NCBI GenBank assembly: GCA_013400975.1
Contig: WBMZ01008710.1
Span: 1 to 64,000 of the forward strand
Origin: Atrichornis clamosus
Lineage: Eukaryota; Chordata; Aves; Passeriformes; Menuridae
Direction of reading: 5' to 3'
Length of the DNA: 64,000 nt
Positions 13,020 through 24,413 of this stretch are shown here, piece by piece; the stretch's first letter is position 1; each line of letters starts with the position of its first letter. The translations under genes were made by a program, and so were the position numbers. Under the pieces are notes generated by a model. That model was given only the letters and a program-made list of their open reading frames with translations, was not told where the DNA came from and made no database searches.

Positions 13020-13521
13020 GAGAGAGTGCACACAGCTGGGAGGTGGGAAATGGGGCTGTGTCTGTGGCAAGAAATCTTCCTCTTCTCCTCTGCAGAGAGC
13101 TGGGTCAAGGGGATTTTCTGCTTTTTGACCAGGCAGCCCCATCTCTACTGTGTCTTTTTCCACTATACATAGCACCAGGTAGTGCAAGTCCTTGCACTCC
13201 ATGTGACAGATGTCATCTGACCCTTGTGAAGTGTGTGACATGGAGCCCTGGGAGTAAAGGATTTAATGTAATGGGCTGCACACCTCCAAGCTGCAATATC
13301 TACAGGGAAAGAGTCGCTGTTTTGGCACTCCTGCTCAAGAGAAGAGAATCTACCTATCTGTATAATCAGAGTTTTCTTTATGAGATGCTAGGATGTGAAG
13401 GAGCGCTTGGACAGTTCAGCTGAACTTTTTGGCTCAGGAACCTGAAAAATCTGTAGCATTATCATGTATCTTGCTACGTGCTCCTAAATTGCACGTACAT
13501 CATGGAACTAGAAGTCCTTAA

Positions 13522-13582
13522 GAGTGGGATTTTCAAAATTGTCTGTGTTCTTATGCTCCTAAATCTCTTTGAAAATGATTTG
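13522..13582. repeat. Remnant of a palindromic repeat with inverted arms
   Basis: GGGATTTTCAAA on the left is answered by CTCTTTGAAAATGAT on the right, about 30 bp apart. The core between them contains CTCCTAAAT. Short palindromic elements with ATTTTCAAA/TTTGAAAAT arms and a CTCCTAA core are, as I recall, common in turtle and crocodilian genomes as non-autonomous DNA transposons. This would be a single decayed copy. The family assignment is inference. Confidence 0.35.
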
Positions 13583-13934
13583 TTTCTGGTTATGCATCTT
13601 TCCTCAGCTTTGCATTTTTAACTGTTGCCATTTAGTAGTTTCTTAGAATTGCATTTCACCTGAATTGTTACCCATTTGAGGCATATTGGTAAGACTTGTG
13701 GCGACCCAGCATCAGGAGAAAGTTTAACGCTTAAGACAATGAAGCTCAGGCCTACCTTCCCTCTTTGTCATCCAGATGAAAACAGTAACAATAATGATAA
13801 TAGAAGAAGAGACACATAATTATCTCTGCACTGTGTGCCTGGCTAGGAATAATGGTGGAAATTGGGTTGGATGATTTCTAACAAGCCAAAAATTAGTCAA
13901 AAATTAGATAGACCCCTCCCTTTTTGTTTCACAG

Positions 13935-14029
13935 GTGAAATTAAATGGAAAATGTGGAGTAAATACCTCATTCTCACTGCCTCCTGACAAACTGGTTTTA
14001 TCAAATCGAATTAGAACCTTTTGGCTACA
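13935..14029 (+). other. Candidate coding exon (unconfirmed)
   Basis: A strong acceptor (CCCTTTTTGTTTCACAG) precedes a 95-bp segment open in one frame: 31 codons plus two carried bases, starting in phase 0. The donor GTAAAT is moderate. The product contains VKLNGKCGVNTSFSLPPDK, which looks protein-like, but I recognise no family. Open segments of this length behind good acceptors are expected by chance in 64 kb. Confidence 0.15.
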
Positions 14030-15221
14030 GTAAATATCCTCACAAAAATATTCCTTTTCAAATGAAGATAAATTTACCATTTCTGTATTCCGGTTTCCTT
14101 AGTTTGTTTTTAGTGAAAATATGTAAACATAATACTTTGGTATTGGTACAACTGTTCTTTCCTGGCTCATTCTGGAAAGGAGCTTCCTGTGTTACAAAAT
14201 TAGTGCAGTGAAAATAGAGCTTACTCCATCTTACTGTACCGACTGAATTTACCTGAATATGTGTATTCAAATCTGGGATTTGTATTTTCTGTTTAAATAC
14301 TCTAGTGCAAACACAAGCCTTACAGTCTCAGTAGTTTGACTGATTTCTTGTTTTACATGGTGTGGGTTTTATTTGATTTAACATTCAGTAATACAGGAGA
14401 AAAGTGAAATAATCCAGAAGCCTATAATGAAGGATACTTTGAGAAAGAATACTCTACAAATTGTTTGCTTTCTATGAGCTTTCACTCTTTGGATTTACTC
14501 ACAAATTTCCAGGAAGTAAATCATCTGCATGTGTATCCGTGTGCACGTGTGCTGTGGATATATGATAAAATGTGCCTGGCTATGGATTTTTGTTACAAAT
14601 GGGAAAGTCAGCCCATTGTTCCTAAGTTGCAAATGTAAATCCATTTATGGCTTTGTAATTTTGCAATTTTGCACGCTATTAACGTGAGATCAGTTTGCAG
14701 TTTTGCAGCTTGCATGTCCTTAAACCTCTAAGCAAAACCCAGAGATTTATGAACCCAGGTGAATCAAAGCTTCAAGAAAACCTCTCACAGAACAGAGATT
14801 TGCACAATTCTTATCTTCTGCCAAATTATTCAAGCAGAGGGCAGAGAAAATCTTTTATATAATATTTGGGAAGTAAGGAAAAATGGAATAGGAGTATAAA
14901 TACAAAACTTGGTAAAATGTCTTCTCACCTTCCTGTAAGATCTTTGATTGATAGGTTCCTCTCAGTCTCCTCCATTAGGCTAATTTAAAGAGTCACCTGC
15001 ATGTTGCATGTATAACTTGCTAAGCTTTTCAAATTACTCCGTTAAGAAAGAGGTGCTCTGTGCTGTGGTTTATTAAACCCGCTTCTTTGATGTGTCTCAG
15101 TGCCAGACATATAGCTGAAAAAGAAATCTGAGCACATATTGGATAGTGGGGAATTTGGAGGTTTAAAAATACCAGTATTGGTTTCTTTCTTTGTCTTTTT
15201 CCCTCCCCCACCCCCTAAAGT
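14030..15221. other. Non-coding stretch
   Basis: No gene, repeat family or RNA is recognised, apart from the TTTTGCA motif cluster listed separately. A short pyrimidine/C-rich tract lies at about 15200-15215, just before the ancient CR1. Confidence 0.6.
14658..14716. promoter_or_regulatory. Cluster of TTTTGCA motifs
   Basis: ATTTTGCA occurs twice back to back (14658-14673). Further TTTGCAG, TTTTGCAG and TTGCATG elements follow within about 45 bp. The spacing recalls clustered C/EBP- or POU-type half sites, but no binding can be shown from sequence alone. It may simply be a decayed short tandem repeat. Confidence 0.2.
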
Positions 15222-15365
15222 AGTTAGTCTTTATAGATTATAAAGCCAGAAGGGACCACTACAATCATCAAATCTGACCTCCTGTTTAACACAGGCCATA
15301 GGCTTCGCTGAATTAATTCCTGTCTGAACTGGAGCATATCTTTTCGAAAGTCAACTTCTCACTTC
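15222..15365 (-). mobile_element. Ancient CR1-like LINE 3' end
   Basis: TTATAGATTATAAAGCCAG, AAGGGACCACTACAATCATC and TGACCTCCTG…AACACAGGCCATAGG are followed by a GAACTGGAGCATATCTTTT-like stretch. Together they match, with decay, a CR1-group 3' end that is abundant in turtles and crocodilians (antisense form: ATAGATTTTAAGGCCAGAAG … GATCATCTAGTCTGACCTCC). Its divergence from the bird-type CR1s elsewhere in the window marks it as a much older insertion. The subfamily name is not certain. Confidence 0.75.
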
Positions 15366-15499
15366 CCAGCATATGAAAAGGTCTCCCATGACACCTATAG
15401 ACCTTTCATAATGGACGGATTCTTCCCATGATACGGACAAATTGAGTTTTTCCTGGGAGGTACTGCCCCACTCTGAGCTGATAAAGGAAGACCTAGGAA

Positions 15500-15845
15500 C
15501 TATAGGTATGCTGTGATTACTTCTTTTGCACTATGTGATGTTCCAGGAGCTTGTGCATCTTCTGCTTTATGAGATATACTTGGCCTAGGGGAGCTAAGTG
15601 GAAGGATGAGGGAGAAGAGGAGGTGCATAATGGTATGGCCTCCAGCACTGTTATTTATGACAGTATCCTTCCAGCAATCTGTTCCTGCATAGGGTGAAGG
15701 CATGGTTTCAATTCTGCCCTTGAAACATGGATTAAGCAATGTTGCTAATACATATTTGTCCCTGCGGCTGTCAAACATTTCACTGATACTAGACTCTGTA
15801 GACAGCTTAATAGCTAGGTCTTCTGTCAATGTTACTGCAGCAGTG
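15500..15845 (-). pseudogene. Decayed hAT-superfamily transposase C-terminal fragment
   Basis: The minus frame at 15500-15829 (109 codons) carries KYVLATLLNPCFKGR at residues 25-39. This resembles the 'LATLLDPRFK' block that is diagnostic of the C-terminal half of hAT transposases and of ZBED proteins derived from them. It is preceded by an acidic helix-like stretch and ends with AKEVITAYL, which fits the 'EV..YL' segment just before the hAT dimerisation region. The usual Asp of LDPRFK is Asn and the Arg is Cys. The frame is closed by stops at both ends, and the conserved WW / ERVFS motifs expected downstream are not visible, where the ancient CR1 region begins. It is a fossil. A domesticated exon is possible but unsupported. 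Confidence 0.55.
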
Positions 15846-18027
15846 TCTCCTTTGCTTTAAGATGCTGTTCAGATTTATTCAAGCAATAGGTGTAGCATGG
15901 TGCTTGGTAAATAGCTGCACCTGACCGTGTACTTGTATCATCACTGCTTGCTGACATCCCAAGTGACCAGATGAAATGGATGGACTAGGGAAACCAAGTG
16001 CTGAGAAGAAGCCAGTGAGTGAAAGTTGGAAAGATCATCTGTCTCGTCACTATTTTATGTCTCCTAACAGAGTTGCATGCATAATGCATTATTATTCTAG
16101 AAGTCTCTGAACAATAACCACCGTCCACAGGAGCTGAAAATGTGTGTAGCCAGAAATATTGGACAAATGGTTTTGTTATTGTTGTTAGTATGATGCTTTC
16201 TTTACTTGTGTTGATGTAAGGTGTTGCTAGTTGCTAGGTGTTGCTGGTTTTTGTATAACAGTATTTTACATATGACCTCATTTAATTTATCTAGATGATA
16301 GAGATTGAAATTTTCTGTGAAAAACAAGAACTAAAAGGGTTATGGTATGTGTTTACACATGCTGACAATATTTTGCTACCTATTTGAAAGAAAAGTATAA
16401 TTGAAGGATGCCATTTTTCCAGTCTGTAAAGTTACAGTTCACCTGTAATGATGTGTGTGATGAATATTTGGCTTCTGAATGCTATTGCCACTAACTGACG
16501 GAAGAACAATAGTTGGTGCTATCTCTACTTCAAACTTGCTTCAGTTCTCAACTTTGACTTTGAGACTATTGAGTTTTTCATGATAGTTTTCTGCTGGAGC
16601 AGAATTTTAGTCTTCATCATTGGTGATTGAAAAGCTATCATGAATACCTCCAAATCTCACCACATCAGATAAAAATATTGTCATGGGTTATTTTTACTCC
16701 GCAGCACATTGTTTCCTCTCCCTAACATATGCAGACAAGGAAGTGACCATGATTGGCAGGATACCACATGTTGAAAGATCTGATTCTGGGGCAGAGTCTG
16801 GGTTGAGGGCCTGCATTGTGAGGGAGGGCACTTCCTACTCTGGGAAGCTCTGGGCCACTGCTTTTTTTGAAGCAACCAAACGCCATGGTCAGCTGCTGAA
16901 GCCTTGGCAAGATGTGAGCACACACAATCTCATAAAACCCCTCATATCTAAAATGAAGCAAATGCCCAACCTTTTGGACTTCCTTTCACTTGCCTTGAGT
17001 TTCTCTTTTCTTCCAATAGTGGTTACAGGACTGGAAGAATAGTGCTTCTGGACCTTGTTTAATACCATTTTCTGTGCAGAACAAGATGTGCTAAAGTGTT
17101 TTAGAATTTAATTCCTGTGATACCCACTACAGAAATTACAGTTATTATTGTTTAGTAATCTCGCTGAAGTAGTTTCTTCAGCACCAATGGTCACATGCAC
17201 AATCACACCTTGCAAAGTACTTACCCTGTGTAACTTTTCTGTAGCTTCAGACTTCCTTTGGAAGCCTCCAGCAACAGGAAGACCTTAGCTCTGACCTACA
17301 TTTCTTCTACTGAGTCCACTTTTGCTTATTCTTCTTTGCCAATAATACCTTTATGTCCTTTTCTTGCCTTTCTGCCTACCTCTATGATCTATTGGTAACT
17401 GTTCAATGCTCTCTAAAATTTCTGTTTTGCCTTGAGACAAATGGAATGAAAAATGCACTGTGATTAAACTTACATGTAGTATGGAGAAATAACATTTTTA
17501 TTTTCTCTCTCAATTCTAAGGCAACTATTTGAGGAGCAGGAGGGGATATTGCATGCTTGGTGTTTCTGTATTTTCTAGAACATGGAGCCTGAAGTAGGGG
17601 ACAGTATCAAGACACAGATCAAAGAATATTTTTAGATTAAATCTTTTTTTTTTTTCTTAAAAAGTGTTGAAAACTCAGTGTTCATGTTCTTTCACAAACC
17701 TTTCTACTTTCCTACCTGGTTGTTGTTAACTGCTGGTTGAAATAAATAATCTGGGAAGGGCATAATCTTGATATCCATCAAGAAGTGAAAAACGCAACTT
17801 CTAAAATGTTGATGAAATGAAACGGTCTTATCATGGGCCACCGGGCAATTTTGGTCATATCAAACATGAATTTCTTCTTGATCTGGGCCTTCCTTCCAAA
17901 TAAAGAAGAGAATAAACTTACTTGCTTCTCCTCGCTGAGAACAGCTGTTCGGTTTCTTGTACTGCTAACATCCAAGTTGACACAGTTTTTTAACATTTAG
18001 TAGTCTATCCTTACTGACCTTCTAAGT
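15846..18027. other. Non-coding stretch
   Basis: No gene is recognised. The part next to the hAT fossil (15846-16020) may hold more of the same element but gives no readable motif. Frames at 16683-17042 (+) and 17778-17996 (-) are open for 119 and 72 codons without any known domain. Confidence 0.5.
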
Positions 18028-18321
18028 TTGCCAGTTCCCTTGGGCATGTGTCCTGGTTTATTACCTAGTCAACCTCCCATTTTCGCCTTTGCTTGGGATT
18101 TGGTAGGATTAGTTCGATGCTCAGGGAAGGGAAGCGACCCATATGATCAGCTTGACCAATCCGAAAGGCTGACTGCTGAATTACAAGTAGCAAGCACTGG
18201 GAGTACTACTCACAGTGAGCAGTTTATGAGCAATTTGCAGACTGAAATTGGTTTGCCCAAAACATTTATTGGACAGCTTCAAATAGAAAACAAACTTATA
18301 AAAATTGCAGTTTGTTCATGA
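18028..18321 (+). other. Unassigned protein-like open frame
   Basis: A 97-codon frame whose second half is unusually protein-like for this window: polar, low in Phe/Cys, with SNLQTEIGLPKTFIGQLQIE near its end and a probable amphipathic or coiled-coil character. CpG dinucleotides are denser at 18085-18350 than in the surroundings. I see no strong splice donor, no known domain, and an ordinary ATG context. It may be a relic of an old coding or mobile sequence. I do not assign a function. Confidence 0.25.
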
Positions 18322-18816
18322 ACTGCATTCATGAGTATGATAAATTATGCGGTACAAACTCTTTGCCTGCTGTTAGCTTCACCAAGGGAGACATAAGATG
18401 CTGCTGATGCCTCTGGAGAGAGCTGAGGACCCATCACCCCTACTGTACAGGAATATTGTTTAAATGAAAGAACTCATGTGAAATGAAGCAAATGATGGAA
18501 TAAACATTGCAGATGCAATCGAAGATGCATGCCAACTTATACGAATTAGAAATGAATGTTAATGTTCCTTAGATCAAGAAATTACCAGCTTGTACCCAAT
18601 CTCCTTTAAGTTCTTAATTCTAAAAATACAATCTTTAACTTGTCAAAAATTGAGACTGCAGCTGTACTATGTCATCCAAAATATTTAAACCTTCTTTCTT
18701 CCCCTAGTTCTTCTTCCTTTCCTGGACTTACCCCCATAAAAGCCTAAAGAGGAAGGAAGCGTGGTCCAATTGATGTGACATCTTTGTGACAGTCATGGTC
18801 TGTAGCTCCTTCATTT

Positions 18817-18824
18817 ATGCAAAT
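18817..18824 (+). promoter_or_regulatory. Perfect POU octamer motif
   Basis: ATGCAAAT, the consensus binding site of Oct/POU factors, occurs here. The same octamer recurs at 26382-26389 and, reversed, at 37891-37898. Single octamers are expected by chance in 64 kb of A+T-rich DNA, so function is unproven. Confidence 0.2.
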
Positions 18825-18917
18825 CCAGTCAGGTGTTCTGATGTGTCAGCTGTATGTAACATGAGCCCTTTGCAGCTCAAATGACAACCTTACTTTGCTC
18901 TTATAATTGTCCTGCAG

Positions 18918-18971
18918 TTGCTAACATCTCTGAAGCGGGTGGATCATGAGCTGCTCTTTCAGGTGGCCTGG
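18918..18971 (+). other. Candidate small coding exon (unconfirmed)
   Basis: An acceptor (CTTATAATTGTCCTGCAG) and a consensus donor (GGCCTGG then GTGAGT) bracket 54 bp open in one frame, phase 0 to 0, encoding 18 residues (LLTSLKRVDHELLFQVAW). An alternative donor lies nine bases earlier at CAG/GTGGCC. The segment is too short to weigh strongly. Confidence 0.12.
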
Positions 18972-19054
18972 GTGAGTGGGATTAATGCTGAATGGCAATG
19001 TTTTTAGCTGAAGGGGTTGTTAGTGTTAAGTCATTAAGTAGTCTTTTAGGTTGA

Positions 19055-19072
19055 ATTTCATAATTATGAAAT
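19055..19072. other. Perfect 18-bp palindrome
   Basis: ATTTCATAATTATGAAAT is its own reverse complement and has a TAATTA homeodomain-type core at its centre. It could be a homodimer binding site or chance. No repeat family is evident around it. Confidence 0.3.
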
Positions 19073-20027
19073 AAGTTGAGAAGGAACTTTTAATCAGCTT
19101 TTTAAGAAACATTTATTAAATGCTTGCTGAGCTGCAACTCTCAGTAAAGTCAAAAGCATTTCCTTTCTGCCTCTGAGGACAACATTTTGTCTACAGATTG
19201 TAACTTAAACTTATTTTTATCTGAAGTACTATGTTTCAAAGGCTGGTAAGAGATTTATTGTGATGTATTAAGCCATCTGTTTCCAAGGACTGTGCTTCGC
19301 ATTCCAGCATTAGCCAATGCTTGTGGTGCTGTGTTTTTGATTCTCAAAGCTCTTTTTCCATTTTAACTTACTTGTAGGTAACAGAGTGTTTTCACTGACT
19401 GGTGAAGCAGACGTCCTTGAGCATTCAATTCTTGAGCAGTCTACATGGGAGGTCATCTACAGGGGTACTTGCAACTTTTTTCTATTGATTTTTTCCTTTC
19501 CTGTCCAGACTCCTAATAAACAGTAGAATCAATAAAAAATTAAATGCAAAGTAGCAGCTTTTCCAAAATTCAGCAATGAATGAAGAAAATACTTTTACAC
19601 GGGGATGTGCAAGATATTTACTTCTTTTTATATAGCTGGCTACAAGGTGGAATATATTTTAGTCTATTTCAATAAACATATGTGGAAAATGGTGCAGGTC
19701 TGCAGGTGATCAAAGTTCAAAAGGTGTGAACTCTTTTTCCATCTGCAAAGAAAACAGCAATTGTCAAGAAGGTGTTCTTTCTCTGTAAGCATTGCACTCA
19801 AACTCAGAGAGCTTTCAGGGGTTGGTCAGTGCTGACACTGTTTTGTTATGATTGGAAGAAAATAAAATTTGGAGAGATAATAGTTTATTTGCCAGAAAAG
19901 ACAGGCTTGGCTCTACCAAACCTATTCACAAAATTTGGGAAAAGTGGTGAAATAACAGACACAATTTTTCTGCCTAGAAAACATTTTCTTTTTGTTCTTT
20001 TCATATTTTTTTTTTAATATTGTCTAG

Positions 20028-20095
20028 TACAACATGGCTTTTCATATACAATAGTGACTTGGGAACAGATAAACATATATTGACTTGCATGGTTG
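20028..20095 (+). other. Candidate coding exon (unconfirmed)
   Basis: A long T-rich tract ending in TATTGTCTAG is followed by 68 bp and a GTAAGT donor (GGTTG then GTAAGT). Exactly one frame is open (one carried-in base, 22 codons, one carried-out base), and it includes NSDLGTDKHILTCMV. The splice sites are among the better ones here, but the segment is short and the product is unrecognised. Confidence 0.15.
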
Positions 20096-20718
20096 GTAAG
20101 TTATGTGCAGTAAAAGAATAAGAGAGGACCAGCACCACCTCCAAACAACCTTCCAAAATCCTTCTGTTTTAAAGTAGCATGAATTGCATGTCATTCAGTT
20201 CCTTTTGCTAATCAGTCTTTTTGTCTTTTGATACCCTGACAATCCCAAATTTCAGGAACCGACTTGTTCCCGTGATGTAAATGCAGCAATTATTCTTCAG
20301 GGCTATTTTCTTGCTTTGTGAGAGGGTAGATTACATCACAGTAAAAGGGAAGCTCCAAGAGGTGTCTCTTTCTCCTTTATCTTTGTTTTCACAGGAAGGA
20401 AACACTAGCCAGGGCTGTCCTAGGAATGAGTAAGATATCCTAGGAGCATCTCCAAGGATTCACATGGTGTTTCCTGGCAAATATATTGCCTGTGTAGCTG
20501 CACTGAGCTGCTCTGCTTGTGCTGCTTAGAAATCACTGTCCTCTGATATAGTTTTTAATTCAAAAATTCAGGAAACCTACAAAAATAATATGTTTTGAGC
20601 ATTACCATAACTACCAGCTAAAGGTACTAGAGAAAATAGCTTGTTTGCCTTAATCTCTAGTTGCAAGCAAAACAAATATTATACAGGCAATTATTATAGA
20701 ATTCTCAGAAAGTGGACT

Positions 20719-20742
20719 TCAAGCATACAATCAAGCATACAA
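20719..20742. repeat. 12-bp tandem duplication
   Basis: TCAAGCATACAA is present twice head to tail without mismatch. It is a small slippage duplication in non-coding DNA. Confidence 0.85.
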
Positions 20743-23700
20743 AAATTTGGAGCTACTCATAAGCAAATATTAAAAGCACCTGGAGCTTTCTGATTTTATT
20801 TTTCTTTCTGAATTGCGTGTTGCATTGCTAATCTTGCTAGAAACATGGAATTATTATTAAAGTGCCTGTCTAGGTTCTTAGCAAAATCAGGCATAATGTT
20901 TTTCATTAGTGCAAGTTAAGATTTCTACCTTCAGTAGTACTGCAGACAGCAGTGAATCAAGGTTATATTACACTGCTCCTAAGGTTAGTTTTGCAGTGTA
21001 AAATATTTCATTTACAAGCTCTGGTTTAAAATGTAGCATTTCTGAGTGATGGAAACCTGTACTATACAGCCTTGGTATAATATCTTGTATACTGTACTTT
21101 GGGGAATGAACCAGAAGCCCTGAGTGCTGACACAAATGGTATCTCATTTTGAATAGAATTTATCCAGCAAAATATTTCAAACAAGGTGCTGATATCTTGC
21201 CTTTCTGAAGGCTAGTGTTTGGAGGAGGTCTGTCAATTTAGCTTTCTTCTTTAACTGGATTCTCAGTATGTGATTTTTGCTAGGTTGCCTACCTAAAATA
21301 CTTTTTTCAGTATCCTCCTCCCTTTTTTTATAATGCATGTTATTTCTTGTCTCCTGAATGGTAATTATTCAAAACATATGTTATTGTAATTCTGGAGAGG
21401 GATTATATAATAGCTATTTTGGTAATCCCTTTTTACTACTTTGATAGGAATTCACAACTGTTGTGCACTTGCAAAAAATCCCTACTTGCTCTACAGTCTT
21501 CTTTTTTTTTCCCTAAACACTGGATTTAGAAGTGCTGCTTCCGTGTGCCCTAGCCTTCCCAAAATAGAGCCCCCTCCAGGAGAAATTCTCATGCCTGGGG
21601 AAATTCTAGTTTACAGATAGTAAATCTCGCCTGTGGTTCAGGGGAGCAGGGAGACGACAAAAGTTTTCAGAGCTGAAAATGTGTAAAAATAGAGATAAGC
21701 TGAAGAGGGAAGACAGAACCACACTGAACACTATGGTGAGATCCTGAAAACTCCCTGCTAAATGAAGCAATTCTCAAAACATTTATGGTTGATTTTAGGG
21801 CCCAAGAATTTGTCAAGTGTTATGAAGCAGCAAGCAGCCAGCATTAGACAGAAAATATCCTTAGACAAAACTACTGATGCTAGCCAAAAATCTGTGCAGG
21901 AGTTGTTCCTAATGTTATTTTTTTTCCTAGTGATTTGTGTGTAGACTTGCAAGTTTCTTTTTATACACTGGAGGAAATGAAGCTTTTGAATTTGTACCCA
22001 GAATGCTCCTTCACTGAAGTATATAAATGTTTTTCCAATTTGCAGCTATACCAAAGTCATTTGAGAAACTCTCTGTGCCATTGGCAATGCTACTGGATGA
22101 AAGGCTTTATATACCATGTGGAGATATTTTACCTATGCAGGACCTTTTCCAGAATGTGTCATGGTCTGCAATTGGATCCCTGGGAAATAACATCTACTGA
22201 GATTTTTGCAGGCTAAACCACACATGTACCTGTTTGGCCATTTATTGAACACTATAAGGGCCACTTCAGCTTGTTTTATAGAAGGTTTTGGTGCTCAAGC
22301 TTGCAGATAAAGGAAGATCACCTTATGAAAAAGACTTTCAGTGGCATACATTTAACCTGATTTTTGATGTTCTGCTGCCTACCTGAAGCAATGCAGGTGA
22401 AGGAAAGAAAATGTAACAGATGCAGGCTTTATATTTCCCTGCAGTGAAAAGTTTCAGTTCCTATTTTCCACTTATATCAAAATATTGCTGATCAATAAAG
22501 GTATGTCACTTTGGAAAAATCCCATCCTTTTACTACCATTTTGCCTCTTGCTACTTTTGTATTGAAAAGCACAAGCTTGTAACATATTAAAAAATACCTG
22601 AAGAGATTCATTTGGAAGAGATCCAAGCAGTACATTTTTCTTCATTTGCGGAACTTTTGTCTTCATTTTTCTCTGAAACAAAATTTTGGCAAAACCCCAC
22701 GTAAGTTTTCAAAGCATCTTACTTAGAACACTTGAATTTTCCTTTGAAAAATTATTCCATCAGAAGTATTTCCAGCCAGTTGTAATGGCACTTCTCTCCG
22801 TGTTTTTGAGTGCTTTGTCTCCACATTCATCTTCACGAAAATAGGTACACTTTAAAAAAACCCAAACTAGTCTTAGTACTAATAATATTGGCTATAGTAA
22901 TAGCATAAATTAGCATAATATATTAAGGGGGATGTACAGATTTTGCTGTTGTAATTATGTAGTAATGTATGCGTATTCTTTCCATTGTTGAGAAGAAAAA
23001 AACAGAATACAAGTTTCATATGACTCCCCTAAGAGCAACACAACCCACTTCAGGATAGGACAGCCTTATCCCAAGTTCTTGTGTTGTGTTCTCTACTACA
23101 TCTATGTTTCCATGATAGAAAATAATTCTGACTGTTACTGATAACAACTATATGGAGTAATGGGCAAGGTGAAGAAAAATAGTTTTGAATTTGGTGACCT
23201 TGGGGGATATGCAAGACCTTGGGTAGATGCAACATATTTCATTTAGGTGATTTAATGTGCTACTTTAAAAAATCAATATAATTTGTGGACTGTGTGTTAG
23301 ACTTACCCAAATTGGAGAAATACAAGGTTGTTTTTTAAGCAACCTGAGTAGGATTGTGAAATTGAAAGAAAATGACAAGTGCTTGTAATTAGAACTAAAA
23401 GCCTTTACATTTTGTATCTATTTAGAAAGTACTCAAAGAAGATTGTATTGGCATTTTGAAATAAGCAGAATTTGGTTGACTTACAAGTTTTAGTATGAAA
23501 AACAAAATATACTTTAGAATTATATAGTAAATCTCCAGAGTATGTTCACACAGAAGATACCAAAATATGCTTTTTAACATTTTCAGTGTAGAGCATGTTA
23601 GTCAACTTTTGATATAATTTTTCGTCTTGACTATTCTTAAGACGGAGCAAGAAAGACCTAAGCTGCATATTCAACTTGACACTGATAAAACATTTATTTC

Positions 23701-24396
23701 CTTCCTTTCATGACACTATATAATAGACAGGTAAAAGATGGATTTTATATTTTATGGAGTTTAATTTGTTCTGAAATATGAAACAATATAAAATTATGTC
23801 TCAACTTTTTCATATAAGGCAACTCTGAAATACCTTTTGTGATTTCTGGATTTTTTTCTTAAGAGGCATATGAACCTTTTGTATGAGTCTTAGTTGAACC
23901 TCTATTAATTTTTGTACAAATACCTAGGCTTGTAAGAACCATTTTTATTGTAGCCAAAATTCTGATTATTTAAAGTGGAAAGATAAAACTTTGGTAAATA
24001 TATAGTTAAATTATTTTCATCAGACATTGTTAGTTTAGTGAAAGATTTTTTTTTTTTTCAGATTTCATTAAGGGAGATTTTAAAAAATTCATTTTCTTTA
24101 AAGCCTACAGGAATTTATATATTGTTTCGGCAAAGAAAAAGGTATTTTGATTTGCAAATAAGACTTTGTGAGATTTGTGGGAATATGGTTTCTTGTCTCC
24201 ATTCTCTTTCAGGGACAGGCTTTCCAGATACATGGTGTTTATCACCCGTGCACTGAAGCCGAAGATATACACTGTTGATGCTTTCCAGCACATTGCCTTT
24301 GCATTGTCCTAGAGGAAAGGTTGTAATGACTTTCTGGGGGTGAAAGCTGCCTGCAAAGTGGACCAACAGAAGAGAATGAGAGCAGAAAATGTCAGA

Positions 24397-24413
24397 TTTT
24401 TTTTTTTTTTTTT
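24397..24413. repeat. T homopolymer of 17
   Basis: An uninterrupted run of 17 T. No retrocopy or LINE body with an antisense poly(A) tail is recognisable beside it, so I treat it as a simple repeat. Confidence 0.9.

Noticed and set aside
12714..13241. YFETSAA in this minus frame as a Rab GTPase motif
   Set aside because: Seven residues resemble the Rab27-type FETSAAT loop, but nothing before or after fits a GTPase fold, and no G-box is present.
17778..17996. 72-codon minus frame with a GTAAGT donor after EEKQ
   Set aside because: There is no acceptable acceptor or promoter on the minus strand upstream, and the frame simply reads through the donor.
21530..21619. Exon-like 90-bp segment containing PKIEPPPGEILMPGEILV
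   Set aside because: The donor (ATA then GTAAAT) is weak and the AG is separated from the pyrimidine tract by an A-rich spacer. It was kept out to avoid listing every chance exon.
21762..21944. DKTTDAS as the hAT transposase DESTD motif
   Set aside because: The similarity is a few residues only. The flanking frame lacks other hAT blocks and ends in a hydrophobic run.
24397..24413. Poly-T run as the tail of an antisense processed pseudogene
   Set aside because: No mRNA-like body or target-site duplication could be recognised next to it.
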